Assembly (NCBI RefSeq): GCF_029892285.1
Contig: NZ_JARXVM010000029.1
Span: 1 to 45,174 of the forward strand
Length of the DNA: 45,174 nucleotides
DNA from: Rhizobium sp. SG_E_25_P2
GTDB lineage: Bacteria; Pseudomonadota; Alphaproteobacteria; Rhizobiales; Rhizobiaceae
Direction of reading: 5' to 3'
Below, in pieces: positions 9,860 to 19,141 of this stretch. Below the pieces are notes generated by a model. The model saw only the letters and a program-made list of their open reading frames with translations. It did not search any database and was not told where the DNA came from. Positions within the stretch are counted from its first letter, which is position 1. Every line of letters begins with the position of its first letter. Both the position numbers and the translations under genes were made by a program.

Positions 9860-10588
9860 ATGAACGAGGATGATTCGGAACCGGACGAAGCGCCGCTTCT
9901 TTCGACATCGCTGTTGTGGAAGATCGTGGGCGGCCTGGCGGCGCTTTCGGTCGCCTCGCTTCTTCTGTCGTTTGCAGCGAGCCGCTACGGCGCCTGGCTG
10001 GCCCAGGATGGCCGCACCGAGTCGGAACAGGCGATCGCCGTGACGATCGGTCAGGATACGCTCGTCCTTGCCGCCAACATGTTTCGTTTCGCCGAACACC
10101 GAAAGAATGGCGCCGCCGAACAGGTCGACATCGTCGTCACCTGGCCTGAAATGAAAGGCTATTCAGCCGCCACCGCCGCCCGCTTCGACAAAGCCGCAGA
10201 CGACGGCAACCTGCTTTTCCTGCAATATAGCCAGAGCGTGATGTCCAGGGATATGTCGGGACGGCTCGAGCCGATCTATCGACGGCTGTTTGCGGGCGCG
10301 CCCGAGGCCGGACCGGCCGGCCTTGCCCTTCACCACCTCGATCCCAAGGCCGGCTATGGCGAAGAGGTCATCCTGACTGGCGAGGATGGCGGCGCGCCAT
10401 TCGTCACCCGCTGCGTTATGCCGAAAACGGAGAAGGACGCCACGTCGAGCGATTGCCAGCGCGACATTCATGTCGGCCGCGATCTGACGCTGCTCTACCG
10501 CTTCTCCTCGGCGCTCCTGCCGCAATGGCGGAACCTCGACCGCGCTGTCCGTCTCTTCTCCGACGAAAGACTTAATCTTTCGCCGTGA
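9860..10588 (+). CDS. Membrane-anchored protein of unknown function
   Basis: A 242-residue protein with a short acidic N-terminus (MNEDDSEPDEAP), one membrane helix at about 20-45 and a roughly 195-residue domain that should lie in the periplasm. The domain has two cysteines (in TRCVMP and SDCQRD) that could pair. AGGAGAG at 9848-9854 supports the start. Family not recognised. It lies upstream of the penicillin-binding protein gene on the same strand, so an envelope role is possible, but the 179-base spacer argues against tight coupling. Confidence 0.65.
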   Translation: MNEDDSEPDEAPLLSTSLLWKIVGGLAALSVASLLLSFAASRYGAWLAQDGRTESEQAIAVTIGQDTLVLAANMFRFAEHRKNGAAEQVDIVVTWPEMKGYSAATAARFDKAADDGNLLFLQYSQSVMSRDMSGRLEPIYRRLFAGAPEAGPAGLALHHLDPKAGYGEEVILTGEDGGAPFVTRCVMPKTEKDATSSDCQRDIHVGRDLTLLYRFSSALLPQWRNLDRAVRLFSDERLNLSP

Positions 10589-10767
10589 ATACGCCGTGAA
10601 CCGTGAGCCGCCGCGCTGTTCACGAAACGTCCCGAACTGCGGCAATTGCCGCCTTTCGCCCCGCTTTTGCACACCGCGTCAACAGTTTGGTAACGCTAAC
10701 GACCTATCATGCTTTTTCGAACTCTCGGCCTTTCAAGGTCAGTGCAACAGAAGCAAAGAGTAGCCTA

Positions 10768-12249
10768 GTGTCAAAGCCCACATTCTCGTTGCTCTCCCTC
10801 AGGGGGAAATGCGTCCTTCTCGCAAAAACCGTTTGCTCGCTGGCTGTGGCGGCAACTCTCGTTTTTGCTAATGCCTCGGAATCCCTCGCCGGCCCCAAGC
10901 CGGCCTCGATCGTGATCGACGCCCGCAATGGCAAGGTCATGCATCAGGAAGACCCCGACGGTCTGCGCTATCCTGCATCGCTGACCAAGATGATGACCCT
11001 CTACATGGTGTTCGACGCGCTCGAATCCGGTCGCATCTCGCTCAGGACCAAGATCACCATGTCCAAGCACGCCGCCTCGCAGTCGCCGACCAAGCTCGGC
11101 ATCGGCGCCGGCCGCTCGTTTACGGTCGAACAGGGCATCCTGTCGCTGGTGACACTGTCGGCCAATGACTGCGCCACCGCCTTCGCCGAATTCCTCGGCG
11201 GCAGCGAGCCGCGCTTCGGCAAGATGATGACCGCCAAGGCCCGCGGCCTCGGCATGAGCCGCACCATCTATGTCAACGCCAACGGCCTGCCCGACAGCCG
11301 ACAGGTAACCACCGCCCGCGACCAGGCTCGCCTCAGCCTGGCGCTGCGCAAGCATTTTCCGCAATATTACGGCTACTTCCAGACCCGCAGCTTCACCTAT
11401 GGCAAGCGCGTGATCGGCAACCACAACCGTCTGCTCGGCGTTGTCCGGGGCGTTGACGGCATCAAGACCGGCTTCACGCGCGCCGCTGGCTTCAACCTCG
11501 CGACATCGGCCAAGATCGACGGTCGCTCGATCGTCGCCGTAGTGCTCGGCAGCCCGTCGGGCGGCGCCCGCAACGCCAAGATGCGCCGACTGGTCGAAGC
11601 CAATCTTCCCAAGGCGTCGCGCAAGGGCGATGGCGAAGCTTTTGTGTCCATGGCCTCGAAAAATGCGGTCGACACGGCTTATGCCACCCCGTCCGCCAAG
11701 TCGGCCCCGGCCATGGAAGTCGCCTCGGCGGATCACAGCCTTGACCTGCCGCACAAAGGCCCGGTTCCCCAAGCCCGCTACGACGACGGCGCCCAGGGCC
11801 AGGAACTCCAGGCCGATGCGGCAGACACCGTGCCGGTGATCCGCGCCAAGACCGTCAAGATCACCAAGACCGCGTCTCTCGACAGCGCTGTGGGCGCGCC
11901 CGACACCGGCTCGCTCGCCGAGATCCCGGAGCGTCCGGTCGCCGAAACGCCGAAGGTCGACTCCGTCACCACCGCCTCGACCGCCCCCTCCGAATCCTAT
12001 GGCAAGGGCTGGGTCATTCAGGTCGGCACCGCCTCCGAACGCCAGGAAGCCATGAACATCCTCGACCGCGTCAAGGATAAGGGCGGCCGCGCGCTGCGCG
12101 CAGCCACTCCCTTCGCCATGGCCTTCTCCAATGGCGGCGCCCAGGTCTACCGCGCCCGGTTCGGCGGCTTCGCCGACCAATCCGCCGCCGTCAACGCCTG
12201 CAAGGCCTTGAAGCGCAAGGGCGTCGGCTGCTGGGCCGCCATGCAATAG
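10768..12249 (+). CDS. D-alanyl-D-alanine carboxypeptidase with C-terminal SPOR domain
   Basis: A low-molecular-weight penicillin-binding protein of peptidase family S11 that trims the terminal D-Ala from peptidoglycan stem peptides in the periplasm. Counting from a GTG at 10768 it has 493 residues, with a signal peptide (about 1-41, cut near SLAG). The active-site motifs are SLTK (Ser71-Lys74), SAN (131-133) and KTG (233-235). A Pro/Ala/Thr-rich linker leads to a SPOR domain at about 416-493 (GKGWVIQVG to GVGCWAAMQ), which binds denuded glycan at division sites. An ATG at 10603 would give 548 residues, but the added 55 precede the signal peptide without purpose. Good match to the DacF-like enzymes of Hyphomicrobiales. 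Confidence 0.9.
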   Translation: MSKPTFSLLSLRGKCVLLAKTVCSLAVAATLVFANASESLAGPKPASIVIDARNGKVMHQEDPDGLRYPASLTKMMTLYMVFDALESGRISLRTKITMSKHAASQSPTKLGIGAGRSFTVEQGILSLVTLSANDCATAFAEFLGGSEPRFGKMMTAKARGLGMSRTIYVNANGLPDSRQVTTARDQARLSLALRKHFPQYYGYFQTRSFTYGKRVIGNHNRLLGVVRGVDGIKTGFTRAAGFNLATSAKIDGRSIVAVVLGSPSGGARNAKMRRLVEANLPKASRKGDGEAFVSMASKNAVDTAYATPSAKSAPAMEVASADHSLDLPHKGPVPQARYDDGAQGQELQADAADTVPVIRAKTVKITKTASLDSAVGAPDTGSLAEIPERPVAETPKVDSVTTASTAPSESYGKGWVIQVGTASERQEAMNILDRVKDKGGRALRAATPFAMAFSNGGAQVYRARFGGFADQSAAVNACKALKRKGVGCWAAMQ

Positions 12250-12331
12250 TTTTTGAAAGATCAGGCCGCGGCGTGTGTTTTCGCCGCGGTCGCACGGAAA
12301 CCTCGATTTTGTTTTGCGTACGAGGCCCCTT

Positions 12332-12598
12332 ATGTCCAACACGCCGTATTCAGACCTGCGTGACGAAAACCAACGGAAAGCCTATGGCAAGAGCCTCGGC
12401 CTTCTGCCGCTGCACGAAGCCGCGCTCAAGCTCGCCGGCATGGGATTGAACCGATCCCATGACAAGACCAAGGATCTCGTGGCCATGCTGCTCAGCCATG
12501 GCGCGCGCGCCTGGCGGGCCAACCAGCCGCAAGCAGATCTGCATCTGCATGTTCGCTCGCCGCGCGGCAAGACGCCAGTTCGGCTGAGAATGCGCTGA
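12332..12598 (+). CDS. Small protein of unknown function
   Basis: An 88-residue, basic, apparently cytoplasmic protein beginning MSNTPYSDLRDENQRKAYG and ending in an Arg/Lys-rich tail (RSPRGKTPVRLRMR). GAGG six bases before the ATG at 12332 supports this start rather than the frame from 12275. No domain was recognised. It follows the penicillin-binding protein gene by 82 bases on the same strand and may be co-transcribed. Confidence 0.55.
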   Translation: MSNTPYSDLRDENQRKAYGKSLGLLPLHEAALKLAGMGLNRSHDKTKDLVAMLLSHGARAWRANQPQADLHLHVRSPRGKTPVRLRMR

Positions 12599-12654
12599 TT
12601 GGGAAAAATGATCGACAGAAAATGGCGGGGCCGCGAGGCTCCGCCATTCTTGTT

Positions 12655-13086
12655 TCAGAGCAGCCCGAGTTCGGCGAGTTCGCGCTTGAGATCGGCCGGC
12701 ATTTCGCCCAGTCCGCCGGCCATCAGATCCGCCGGCGCATCCTTGGTCTCGAGATAGCGCCAGCCCTGGAACGGCCGCTTCGGCTGCGGCATGGTTTCGA
12801 TGACATCCGGCGCGAGCATCAGCCGGCAGCGACCGATGCCGTCATTGTCGGTAAAGTCCTCGATGCCGATGAGTTGCTGCCGGGCCGACAGCACGCCCTT
12901 GATCACCCAGTACAGCGAACCGCCGTCAAGTATCTCGGCGCTGCGCTTGGGCGACATGCGCGTCACATGGACCGAGTGCGGGGGGAGGCCGGCGGCGATC
13001 GCCAAGCTGGTCCGCTCCGCCACCCAGTCGCGCAGGTCGTCGATCGATTCCGCGCCGACGCAGAGTTTGATGAGATGCAATGCCAT
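12655..13086 (-). CDS. DUF1489 family protein
   Basis: A 143-residue protein starting MALHLIKLCVGAESIDDLRDW, which is the typical opening of the alphaproteobacterial DUF1489 family. Other conserved-looking parts are VTRMSPKRSAEILDGGSLYWVIKG, RQQLIGIE and GWRYLE near the C-terminus. No membrane segment or signal peptide. The function of the family is unknown to me. It lies 70 bases downstream of sdaA on the same strand. Confidence 0.88.
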   Translation of the reverse strand: MALHLIKLCVGAESIDDLRDWVAERTSLAIAAGLPPHSVHVTRMSPKRSAEILDGGSLYWVIKGVLSARQQLIGIEDFTDNDGIGRCRLMLAPDVIETMPQPKRPFQGWRYLETKDAPADLMAGGLGEMPADLKRELAELGLL

Positions 13087-13156
13087 GGCGTCTTTTCGAC
13101 CAGTCGCGCGCCGCAGTCAATGCGGCGCATCCGCCATCAACAGCGCGTCAACCCGC

Positions 13157-14557
13157 TCAGCACTCCACAACATTGACGGCGAGGCCGCCGGTGGAGGTTT
13201 CCTTGTATTTCTCGCTCATGTCGTGACCGGTCTGGCGCATGGTCTCGATACAGGCGTCGAGCGGCACGAAATGCTGGCCGTCGCCCTTGAGCGCCAGCGA
13301 CGCCGCCGTCACCGCCTTGACCGCGCCGAGCGCGTTGCGCTCAATGCAGGGCACCTGCACCAAGCCCGCGACGGGATCGCAGGTCATGCCGAGATGATGT
13401 TCGAGCGCGATCTCGGCGGCGTTTTCCACCTGCTCGGGCGAAGCCCCCATCACGGCGGCAAGGCCCGCGGCCGCCATGGCGGCGGCGGAGCCCACCTCGC
13501 CCTGACAGCCGACTTCAGCGCCGGAGATCGAGGCGTTGTGCTTGATGATGCCGCCCACGGCCGCTGCGGTCAGCAAGTAATCGCGGATCCCGTCCTGGTC
13601 CCAATCCTCGTGGAAATGCTCATAATAGCGGATCGTGGCCGGGATCACGCCCGCAGCGCCATTGGTCGGCGCAGTGACGACGCGGCCGCCGGCGGCGTTT
13701 TCCTCGTTCACCGCCATGGCGTAGACCGAAAGCCAGTCATTGGCGAGCAGCGGATTGGATTTGTTGGAGCGCCATTCCTCCTGCAGCTTGTCGTGAATCT
13801 GGCGGGCGCGGCGGCGCACCTTCAGCCCGCCCGGCATGATGCCCTCCACCTGCAAGCCGCGTTCGATACAGGAGCGCATCGCGTCCCAGATCCGGTCGAG
13901 GCCGGCGTCCAGCGCCTCGCGGCTCATGGTCGCCTCTTCATTGGCGCGCTTCATCTGGGCGATGGTCAGGCCCGAACGCGCGGCCATGTCGAGCATCTGC
14001 TTGGCGGTGGCGAAGGGATAGGGAACCTTGATCGCCTCCGGCTTCTTGGCGGCGGCGCGCATCTTTTCGAGTTCGAGATCGGTGACGACGAACCCGCCGC
14101 CGATCGAATAATAGATCTGCTTCAGGAGCAGTCGACCCGAAGCGTCGAACGCCTGGAACAACATGCCGTTGGCGTGCCCGGTCAGCGGGGTCTTCTTGTC
14201 GAGCACGAGATCGTCCTTGGGACGGAAGGCATAGCCATCATGCCCCGGCGGCGAGATGCGGCCTGAAGACTCGACCTCGGCGACCAACGCGTCCATTCTG
14301 TCTGGATCGATCGTATTGGCTTTCGCCCCCGTCAGGCCCAGAATGACCGCGCGGTCTGACCCATGGCCGATGCCGGTATGGGCGAGCGAGCCATGCAGGC
14401 TGACCTTGATCGCGGCAACCTTGGCGGCGGATGGACGCGGCCAGTCGGGCGACAGGATGAGATCGAGAAACAGATTGGACGCCGTCATAGGCCCCATTGT
14501 GTGTGAGCTCGACGGACCTATGCCGATCTTGAAAACATCGAATACCGAAAGAAACAT
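13157..14557 (-). CDS. sdaA: L-serine ammonia-lyase, single-chain iron-sulfur type
   Basis: This enzyme deaminates L-serine to pyruvate and ammonia with a [4Fe-4S] cluster. The 466 residues are the length of the single-chain form. The N-terminal beta domain starts [20 protein letters not shown] with the GPSSSHT signature. The alpha domain carries the cluster cysteines in [29 protein letters not shown] and downstream, plus [15 protein letters not shown] at 14557 is the family start. It is divergent from the DUF599 gene, and DUF1489 follows on the same strand. Confidence 0.95.
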   Translation of the reverse strand: MFLSVFDVFKIGIGPSSSHTMGPMTASNLFLDLILSPDWPRPSAAKVAAIKVSLHGSLAHTGIGHGSDRAVILGLTGAKANTIDPDRMDALVAEVESSGRISPPGHDGYAFRPKDDLVLDKKTPLTGHANGMLFQAFDASGRLLLKQIYYSIGGGFVVTDLELEKMRAAAKKPEAIKVPYPFATAKQMLDMAARSGLTIAQMKRANEEATMSREALDAGLDRIWDAMRSCIERGLQVEGIMPGGLKVRRRARQIHDKLQEEWRSNKSNPLLANDWLSVYAMAVNEENAAGGRVVTAPTNGAAGVIPATIRYYEHFHEDWDQDGIRDYLLTAAAVGGIIKHNASISGAEVGCQGEVGSAAAMAAAGLAAVMGASPEQVENAAEIALEHHLGMTCDPVAGLVQVPCIERNALGAVKAVTAASLALKGDGQHFVPLDACIETMRQTGHDMSEKYKETSTGGLAVNVVEC

Positions 14558-14736
14558 GAATTATCGCCTTCCGCCTGTCATGACCCTTGCGCCGGACATT
14601 AGTATGGTTTTGACGTTTGTCGCCTCCGAACTTCCGCCAGCCACTGGCACGGGGGCGACATTGACCCATTTCATGCGCAAGCTGATTGGGCGATACACAC
14701 AGTCAGTTTCTCCGATTCCCGAGGCTTAGAGCGGCC

Positions 14737-15429
14737 ATGACCCATCTGGACTATATCGCAATCGCCTATTTCGTGCTGCTCTGGGCGCTGTTCAACTGGG
14801 TGACCGGCGTTTCCCGCCGGTTCAATCGCCTGAGCGTCACCCGCGGCATGGCCATTCACCGCGCCAACTGGATCCGCAATTCGCTCAATCGCGACCTCAA
14901 GATGATCGATACCCAGATCATGGCGGGGCTTCAGAACGGCACCGGTTTCTTCGCCTCGACCTCGATCCTGGCGCTTGGCGGCTGTTTCGCGCTGCTCGGC
15001 CAGACCGAACAGGTGCAGGCAATCTTCGCCGATCTGCCCGCCGTCTTCCACAGCAGCCGCGCCGCCTTTGAACTCAAGGTTGGCGGTCTCGCCGCCATGT
15101 TCGCCTATTCCTTTTTCAAATTCGGCTGGTCCTACCGGCTGTTCAATTATTGCTCAATCATGTTCGGCGGTCTGCCGATGCAGTCCGAAGCGGAGAAAGA
15201 TCCTGAAGGCGCGCGCCGGGCGGCCGAGGCTGTCATCGCCATGAATGTCGTGGCCGCCAAGAATTTCAATGCCGGGCTTCGCGCCATATTTCTGTCGATC
15301 GGTTATCTAGGATGGTTCGTGAACGCCTATGCCTTCATGGCCATGACCACCTTCGTCATCTTCGTCCTGATCCGGCGGCAATTCTTCTCCGAGGCGCGCG
15401 ACGCCATTGTCCGAGGCATGGAATCTTGA
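14737..15429 (+). CDS. DUF599 family membrane protein
   Basis: A 230-residue membrane protein of the DUF599 family. Four hydrophobic segments are visible: near residues 5-23 (YIAIAYFVLLWALFNWV), 70-90, 115-135 (AAMFAYSFFKFGWSYRLF) and 190-215. The loop SVTRGMAIHRANWIRNSLNRD and the SYRLFNY segment are typical of the family, whose function is unknown. The ATG at 14737 directly opens the first helix and is preferred to 14686. The stop overlaps the TTG start proposed for the next gene, suggesting translational coupling. Confidence 0.8.
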   Translation: MTHLDYIAIAYFVLLWALFNWVTGVSRRFNRLSVTRGMAIHRANWIRNSLNRDLKMIDTQIMAGLQNGTGFFASTSILALGGCFALLGQTEQVQAIFADLPAVFHSSRAAFELKVGGLAAMFAYSFFKFGWSYRLFNYCSIMFGGLPMQSEAEKDPEGARRAAEAVIAMNVVAAKNFNAGLRAIFLSIGYLGWFVNAYAFMAMTTFVIFVLIRRQFFSEARDAIVRGMES

Positions 15430-16400
15430 ATTCAGACATTTCTCCTCAGGCTTCGACGCCGAAGCGGCGCCAGGCCTGGCTCGATATCGCCCGCGGCTTC
15501 GCCTTGTTTCCGATGGCGAGTTATCACTTCATGTGGGATCTCGCCGATTTCGGCTATCTCGCGGCGGATTTCCCGACATCCGGCTGGCCAAAGGTCTATG
15601 CGCGGGTCATCGCCTCGACCTTCCTGTTTCTCGCCGGCTATTCGCTCTATCTCGCCCATAGCGCCCGCTTCAACGCCAGGAGCTTTCTCAAGCGGCTGGG
15701 AGTGATCGGCCTGGCGGCCGGCGCCGTCACGCTCGGCACCTATCTCTGGATGCCGGGCGGGCTTATCTATTTCGGCATTCTGCACGCGATGGCGACCGCC
15801 AGCGTCATCGCCCTGGTGTTCCTGCGCGCGCCCGTCGTCGTCACGCTCGCGGCTGCGGCCGCCGCTTTCGCCGCGCCGCATGTCATCGCTCCGGGAGGCG
15901 TGTTCAATTCGCCCTTTCTCTGGTGGGTCGGATTGGCGGACCAGAACCGTCCCTCCTTCGACTTCGTGCCGATGCTGCCCTGGCTCGCGCCGTTCCTCAC
16001 CGGTCTGGCCGTCAGCAAGTTCGTCAGCGCCCGCTTACCCGCGCCAGAAAATAACCTGGGGAAAACCACACAAAAACATTGGAAAACCGTGCTTGCCTTT
16101 TTCGGGCGACACAGTCTCGTCTTCTATCTGGCGCATCAACCTGTGCTGATTGCGATTCTTTATGGGTTAAGTCTTGTAGTTCCACCGCCGGCGGTGGATC
16201 CCGGCGAGGCCTATATCCAGAATTGCCGACCGAGTTGCGAACGAAATCAAACGCCAGGCTTTTGCCAGTCTTTCTGCGATTGCACGCTGCAGTCGCTTTC
16301 GAAAAGCGATTTGCTGGCGCTATTCCAGTCTGGCGCAATCTCGGTAAGCGATGATCGGATCAAGGATATCGCATTCCAGTGCAGCATTCGCTCCGAATAG
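15426..16400 (+). CDS. DUF1624-like membrane acyltransferase with cysteine-rich tail
   Basis: A polytopic inner-membrane protein resembling DUF1624, the heparan-alpha-glucosaminide N-acetyltransferase-like family. The opening RQAWLDIARGFALFPMASYHFMWDL matches the family start, where a conserved Arg/Asp precedes helix one. About eight membrane segments follow, then FFGRHSLVFYLAHQPVLI, another family mark. No ATG opens helix one; a TTG at 15426, overlapping the preceding stop, with GAGG about 10 bases upstream, gives 324 residues. The final 60 residues are unusual: soluble, with five clustered Cys (CRPSC, CQSFCDC) and one more near the end. Acyl donor and acceptor unknown. Confidence 0.75.
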   Translation: MNSDISPQASTPKRRQAWLDIARGFALFPMASYHFMWDLADFGYLAADFPTSGWPKVYARVIASTFLFLAGYSLYLAHSARFNARSFLKRLGVIGLAAGAVTLGTYLWMPGGLIYFGILHAMATASVIALVFLRAPVVVTLAAAAAAFAAPHVIAPGGVFNSPFLWWVGLADQNRPSFDFVPMLPWLAPFLTGLAVSKFVSARLPAPENNLGKTTQKHWKTVLAFFGRHSLVFYLAHQPVLIAILYGLSLVVPPPAVDPGEAYIQNCRPSCERNQTPGFCQSFCDCTLQSLSKSDLLALFQSGAISVSDDRIKDIAFQCSIRSE

Positions 16401-16423
16401 GAGCACAATGGCGGGTGGACCAG

Positions 16424-16897
16424 ATGAATGTATATCGCGCAAGACCGGTGACCTATCCCTGGCCGACGGCGTTTTTTCTCGTCATCCTGCCGCTTTCCAC
16501 CCTGTGTTACGATTATGCGCCGATACATATGCTGAACGGTGTGCCGCTTTTGAGGATCGCCATTTCCAGCCTGATGATTGGAGCGGGGATAGTCATGGCG
16601 ATCTGGGCGATCGCGGCGCTCAAGAGCCACCACACGGCGCTCGGCTCGATGAAGAACACCTCGCGGCTCGTCACCACGGGTCCGTTCCGGCTGACGCGAA
16701 ACCCCATCTATCTCGGCTATACGGTCGCCGCCCTCGGCCTGGCGCTGGCGACTAACAATCTTTGGACGGCCGGCCTCGCCGTTTGCGCCGCCGCCGCCAC
16801 CCATCTTTGGGTGATCAGGCGCGAGGAACAATTCCTGCAGGCCCGTTTCGGCTATGAATTCGAGCGCTATCGCCAGCGCACGCGCGCCTGGCTGTAA
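16424..16897 (+). CDS. Isoprenylcysteine/phospholipid methyltransferase-like membrane protein
   Basis: A 157-residue membrane protein of the ICMT/PEMT superfamily, S-adenosylmethionine-dependent methyltransferases embedded in the membrane. Helices lie at about 14-30, 42-62 and 92-120. The signature region GPFRLTRNPIYLGY and the C-terminal EEQFLQARFGYEFERYRQR with the conserved Glu-Glu are visible. The ATG at 16424 has GGTGGA just upstream; an in-frame ATG at 16379 would overlap the preceding gene by 22 bases. Substrate unknown. It follows the acyltransferase gene by 23 bases and may share its transcript. Confidence 0.82.
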   Translation: MNVYRARPVTYPWPTAFFLVILPLSTLCYDYAPIHMLNGVPLLRIAISSLMIGAGIVMAIWAIAALKSHHTALGSMKNTSRLVTTGPFRLTRNPIYLGYTVAALGLALATNNLWTAGLAVCAAAATHLWVIRREEQFLQARFGYEFERYRQRTRAWL

Positions 16898-16932
16898 GCC
16901 GGGGCGACACGTCGCGCATGTTTTATTGAAAA

Positions 16933-17325
16933 TCAGGTCGAGACGCCGATTTCCGCCAGCCGGTTGAGACAGGACTCTTCGATACTGTCGAGCTCGGTGA
17001 TCGTTTCGTCGATGTCGCGTCGCTTCTGCCTGAGATCGTCGCGCTTGTCGTCGACCTTGCGCATCAGCAGCTTCAACTGCCCGATCTCTCCGGGCGGCTC
17101 CTTGTAGACCTGAATGATTTCGCGGATTTCGGCGATGGTGAAGCCGATGCGACGGCCGCGCAGGATCTGCGCGATCAAATGCCGGTCCGCCTGCCTGTAG
17201 AGCCGGGTGCGGCCGCGTCTTTCAGGATGAATGAGACCTTCATCCTCGTAGAACCTGAGCGTGCGCGTGGAGATATCGAACTCGCGCGTCAACTCGGTTA
17301 TACTGTAAAACTTGCTCACTGCCAT
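16933..17325 (-). CDS. MerR family regulator, LiuR/GnyR-like
   Basis: A 130-residue DNA-binding regulator. The N-terminal winged helix reads YSITELTREFDISTRTLRFYEDEGLI with PERRGRTRLY, then LRGRRIGFTIAEIREIIQVY, followed by a coiled coil (about 80-115) with MRKVDDKRDDLRQKRRDI and EESC near the end. The pattern, including RFYEDEGL, RGRRIGF and the EEsC terminus, resembles LiuR/GnyR, which in other proteobacteria control branched-chain amino acid or terpene catabolism; that link is from memory. There is no effector domain beyond the coil. The start at 17325 matches the family; 17382 would add 19 residues that overlap the operator. A palindrome at 17361-17382 suggests autoregulation. Confidence 0.82.
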   Translation of the reverse strand: MAVSKFYSITELTREFDISTRTLRFYEDEGLIHPERRGRTRLYRQADRHLIAQILRGRRIGFTIAEIREIIQVYKEPPGEIGQLKLLMRKVDDKRDDLRQKRRDIDETITELDSIEESCLNRLAEIGVST

Positions 17326-17360
17326 GCCCGCCGCCGATTTTAGGATTGGCGTCAGGTTAA

Positions 17361-17382
17361 TTGACCTTGACGTAAAAGTCAA
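17361..17382. promoter_or_regulatory. Candidate MerR-type operator upstream of the regulator gene
   Basis: TTGACCTTGACGTAAAAGTC continues with AA; inside it TTGAC (17367-17371) and GTCAA (17378-17382) form a perfect inverted repeat with six bases between. It begins 36 bases upstream of the MerR-like start. Read on the minus strand, TTTTACGTCAAGGTCAA matches the site at 25209-25225 in 15 of 17 bases. It probably binds the regulator itself. Confidence 0.6.
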
Positions 17383-17388
17383 TTTTTC

Positions 17389-18816
17389 TCACCGCCAGCT
17401 GAACCACAGCGTCGCGAGACCGAGAAAGCCGAAGAAGCCGGTCAGATCGGTGATCATGGTGACGAACACCGACGACGCCACGGCCGGATCCGCGCCAAAC
17501 CGGTTGAGCAGCAACGGCACGAGATTGCCGGCCATCGCTGCGGCGAGAAAATTGATGAACAGCGCGGTGGCGATCACCAGGCCCAGATGGACGTCGTGAT
17601 ACATGAAGCCCGCGACGAGCCCCACCAGGATCGCAAAGATCAGGCCGTTGGTCGTCCCCACCCCCAATTCGCGCCGGATAATCCGGCCGGCATTGTAGAT
17701 GTCGAGATCGCGGGTGGCGAGCGCGCGCACGGTCACCGTCATGGTCTGCGTGCCGGCATTGCCGCCCATCGAGGCGACGATCGGCATCAGCACGGCCAGC
17801 GCCACCATCTGCTCGATCGTGGCGTCGAACAGGCCGATCACGGTCGACGACAGGAAGGCCGTGCCGAAATTGATGAACAGCCAGAGAAAGCGCGACCGCA
17901 CGGTCGACAGAACATTGTCCGACAGTTCTTCGTCGCCGACGCCCGCCAGACGCTTGATGTCTTCTTCCGCCTCTTCATGGATGACGTCGACGACGTCGTC
18001 GATGGTCAGCACCCCGACCAGCCGGGCATTCTCATCCACGACGGCGGCCGACAGCAGGTCATATTGCTGGAAAAGCTGCGCGGCCTCTTCCTGGTCCATG
18101 TCGGCCGGAATCGAGTGGCTGGTCTCGCGCATGATATCGTCGATCTTCACGCCCCGCTGGGTGCGCAGGATGCGATCGAGATCCACCGCGCCCAGAAGCT
18201 TGAAGGTCGGATCGATGACGAAGATCTGGGTGAAACTTTCCGGCAGATCCTCCTCTTCACGCATATAGTCGATGCATTGGCCGACCGTCCAGAATGGCGG
18301 CACCGCCACGAATTCCGACTGCATGCGGCGGCCGGCTGAGCTTTCCGGATAGTCGAGCGCCCGGCGCAGCCGCACCCGTTCGGTGAAAGGCAGCTTGGCG
18401 AGGATTTCCTCGCGGTCCTCCTGGTCGAGGTCTTCGAGAATATAGACGGCGTCGTCCGAATCGAGATCGCCGATGGCGGCGGCGATGGCGTCGTTGGGGA
18501 TCTGCTCGACGATTTCCAGGCGGATCGCCTCGTCGACCTCGGTCAACGCCGCAAGGTCGAAATCGTCGCCGAGCAGATGGATCAGCGCAATGCGCTGCTC
18601 CGCCATCATCGCTTCGAGCACGTCGCCGAGTTCGGAAATATGCAGCCGACCGACATGGCGACGCAGGAAGATGACGTCGCGATCCGCGATCGCCGCGCCG
18701 ACCAGAGCCAGGAAATCGTGCCGCACCGAGCCGTCTTCGGTATAGATATCCGGAAGTTCCGGGCGCTCCGCCGGTTCAGGGGCGTCCAAAACGTCCTGTT
18801 CGCGGTCTCTCGACAT
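17389..18816 (-). CDS. mgtE: Magnesium transporter MgtE
   Basis: MgtE is a magnesium-gated Mg2+ channel of the inner membrane. The 475 residues follow the family order: an N-terminal superhelical domain (about 35-150, with LLGDDFDLAAL and DLDSDDAVYILEDL), a pair of CBS domains (about 160-290, with YMREEEDLPESFTQIFVID and TIDDVVDVIHEEAEEDI), a connecting helix, and five membrane helices beginning near residue 310. The pore segment MPIVASMGGNAGTQTMTVTVRA is clear. The ATG at 18816 has GGGAAGGGGG upstream, so the frame to 18948 is not used. The MerR-like gene follows after 63 bases on the same strand. Confidence 0.95.
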   Translation of the reverse strand: MSRDREQDVLDAPEPAERPELPDIYTEDGSVRHDFLALVGAAIADRDVIFLRRHVGRLHISELGDVLEAMMAEQRIALIHLLGDDFDLAALTEVDEAIRLEIVEQIPNDAIAAAIGDLDSDDAVYILEDLDQEDREEILAKLPFTERVRLRRALDYPESSAGRRMQSEFVAVPPFWTVGQCIDYMREEEDLPESFTQIFVIDPTFKLLGAVDLDRILRTQRGVKIDDIMRETSHSIPADMDQEEAAQLFQQYDLLSAAVVDENARLVGVLTIDDVVDVIHEEAEEDIKRLAGVGDEELSDNVLSTVRSRFLWLFINFGTAFLSSTVIGLFDATIEQMVALAVLMPIVASMGGNAGTQTMTVTVRALATRDLDIYNAGRIIRRELGVGTTNGLIFAILVGLVAGFMYHDVHLGLVIATALFINFLAAAMAGNLVPLLLNRFGADPAVASSVFVTMITDLTGFFGFLGLATLWFSWR

Positions 18817-19141
18817 CGCTGCGCCCCCTTCCCGTTGACCCTGTCCTATTCGCCCTCGCCCACCCCAGGGCGCGCGGGCAATTTGGCATGAACGACTTCT
18901 CTTTCCGACGGATCCATGGCCGCCGAACGGTGCTAGACGAATTCGCAAGCTGGGTCCACCGAAAATCCCGGCGCCGACACTAGCGGGAGCGGCGTTAATT
19001 TTCTGTGCAAAATCAATTCGATGCGGTGTTTTTTCGTACAGCGCCCCGAACTTTACATTTCTTCATGCGCCGGCAAAAACGCCGCAACATCGGTTGTCCA
19101 TTCTGGCCTCATCGGAATGAGAGCGAAGAAAGGACTTCCCC
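18817..19141. other. Divergent spacer between mgtE and the Spy-like gene
   Basis: These 325 bases hold no convincing gene. They must contain the promoters of mgtE (leftward) and of the Spy-like gene (rightward). The half nearer the Spy-like gene is more AT-rich (for example TTAATTTTCTGTGCAAAATC at about 18995-19015). A short hairpin-like GGCAAAAACGCC lies near 19072-19083. No known RNA element or riboswitch was recognised. Confidence 0.5.

Noticed and set aside
10771-12342. A 523-codon minus-strand frame opposite the penicillin-binding protein
   Set aside because: Gly/Ala/Arg-rich shadow of a gene with clear S11 and SPOR motifs.
18817-19141. Mg-responsive riboswitch upstream of mgtE
   Set aside because: No M-box-like or ykoK-like conserved blocks could be recognised in the leader.
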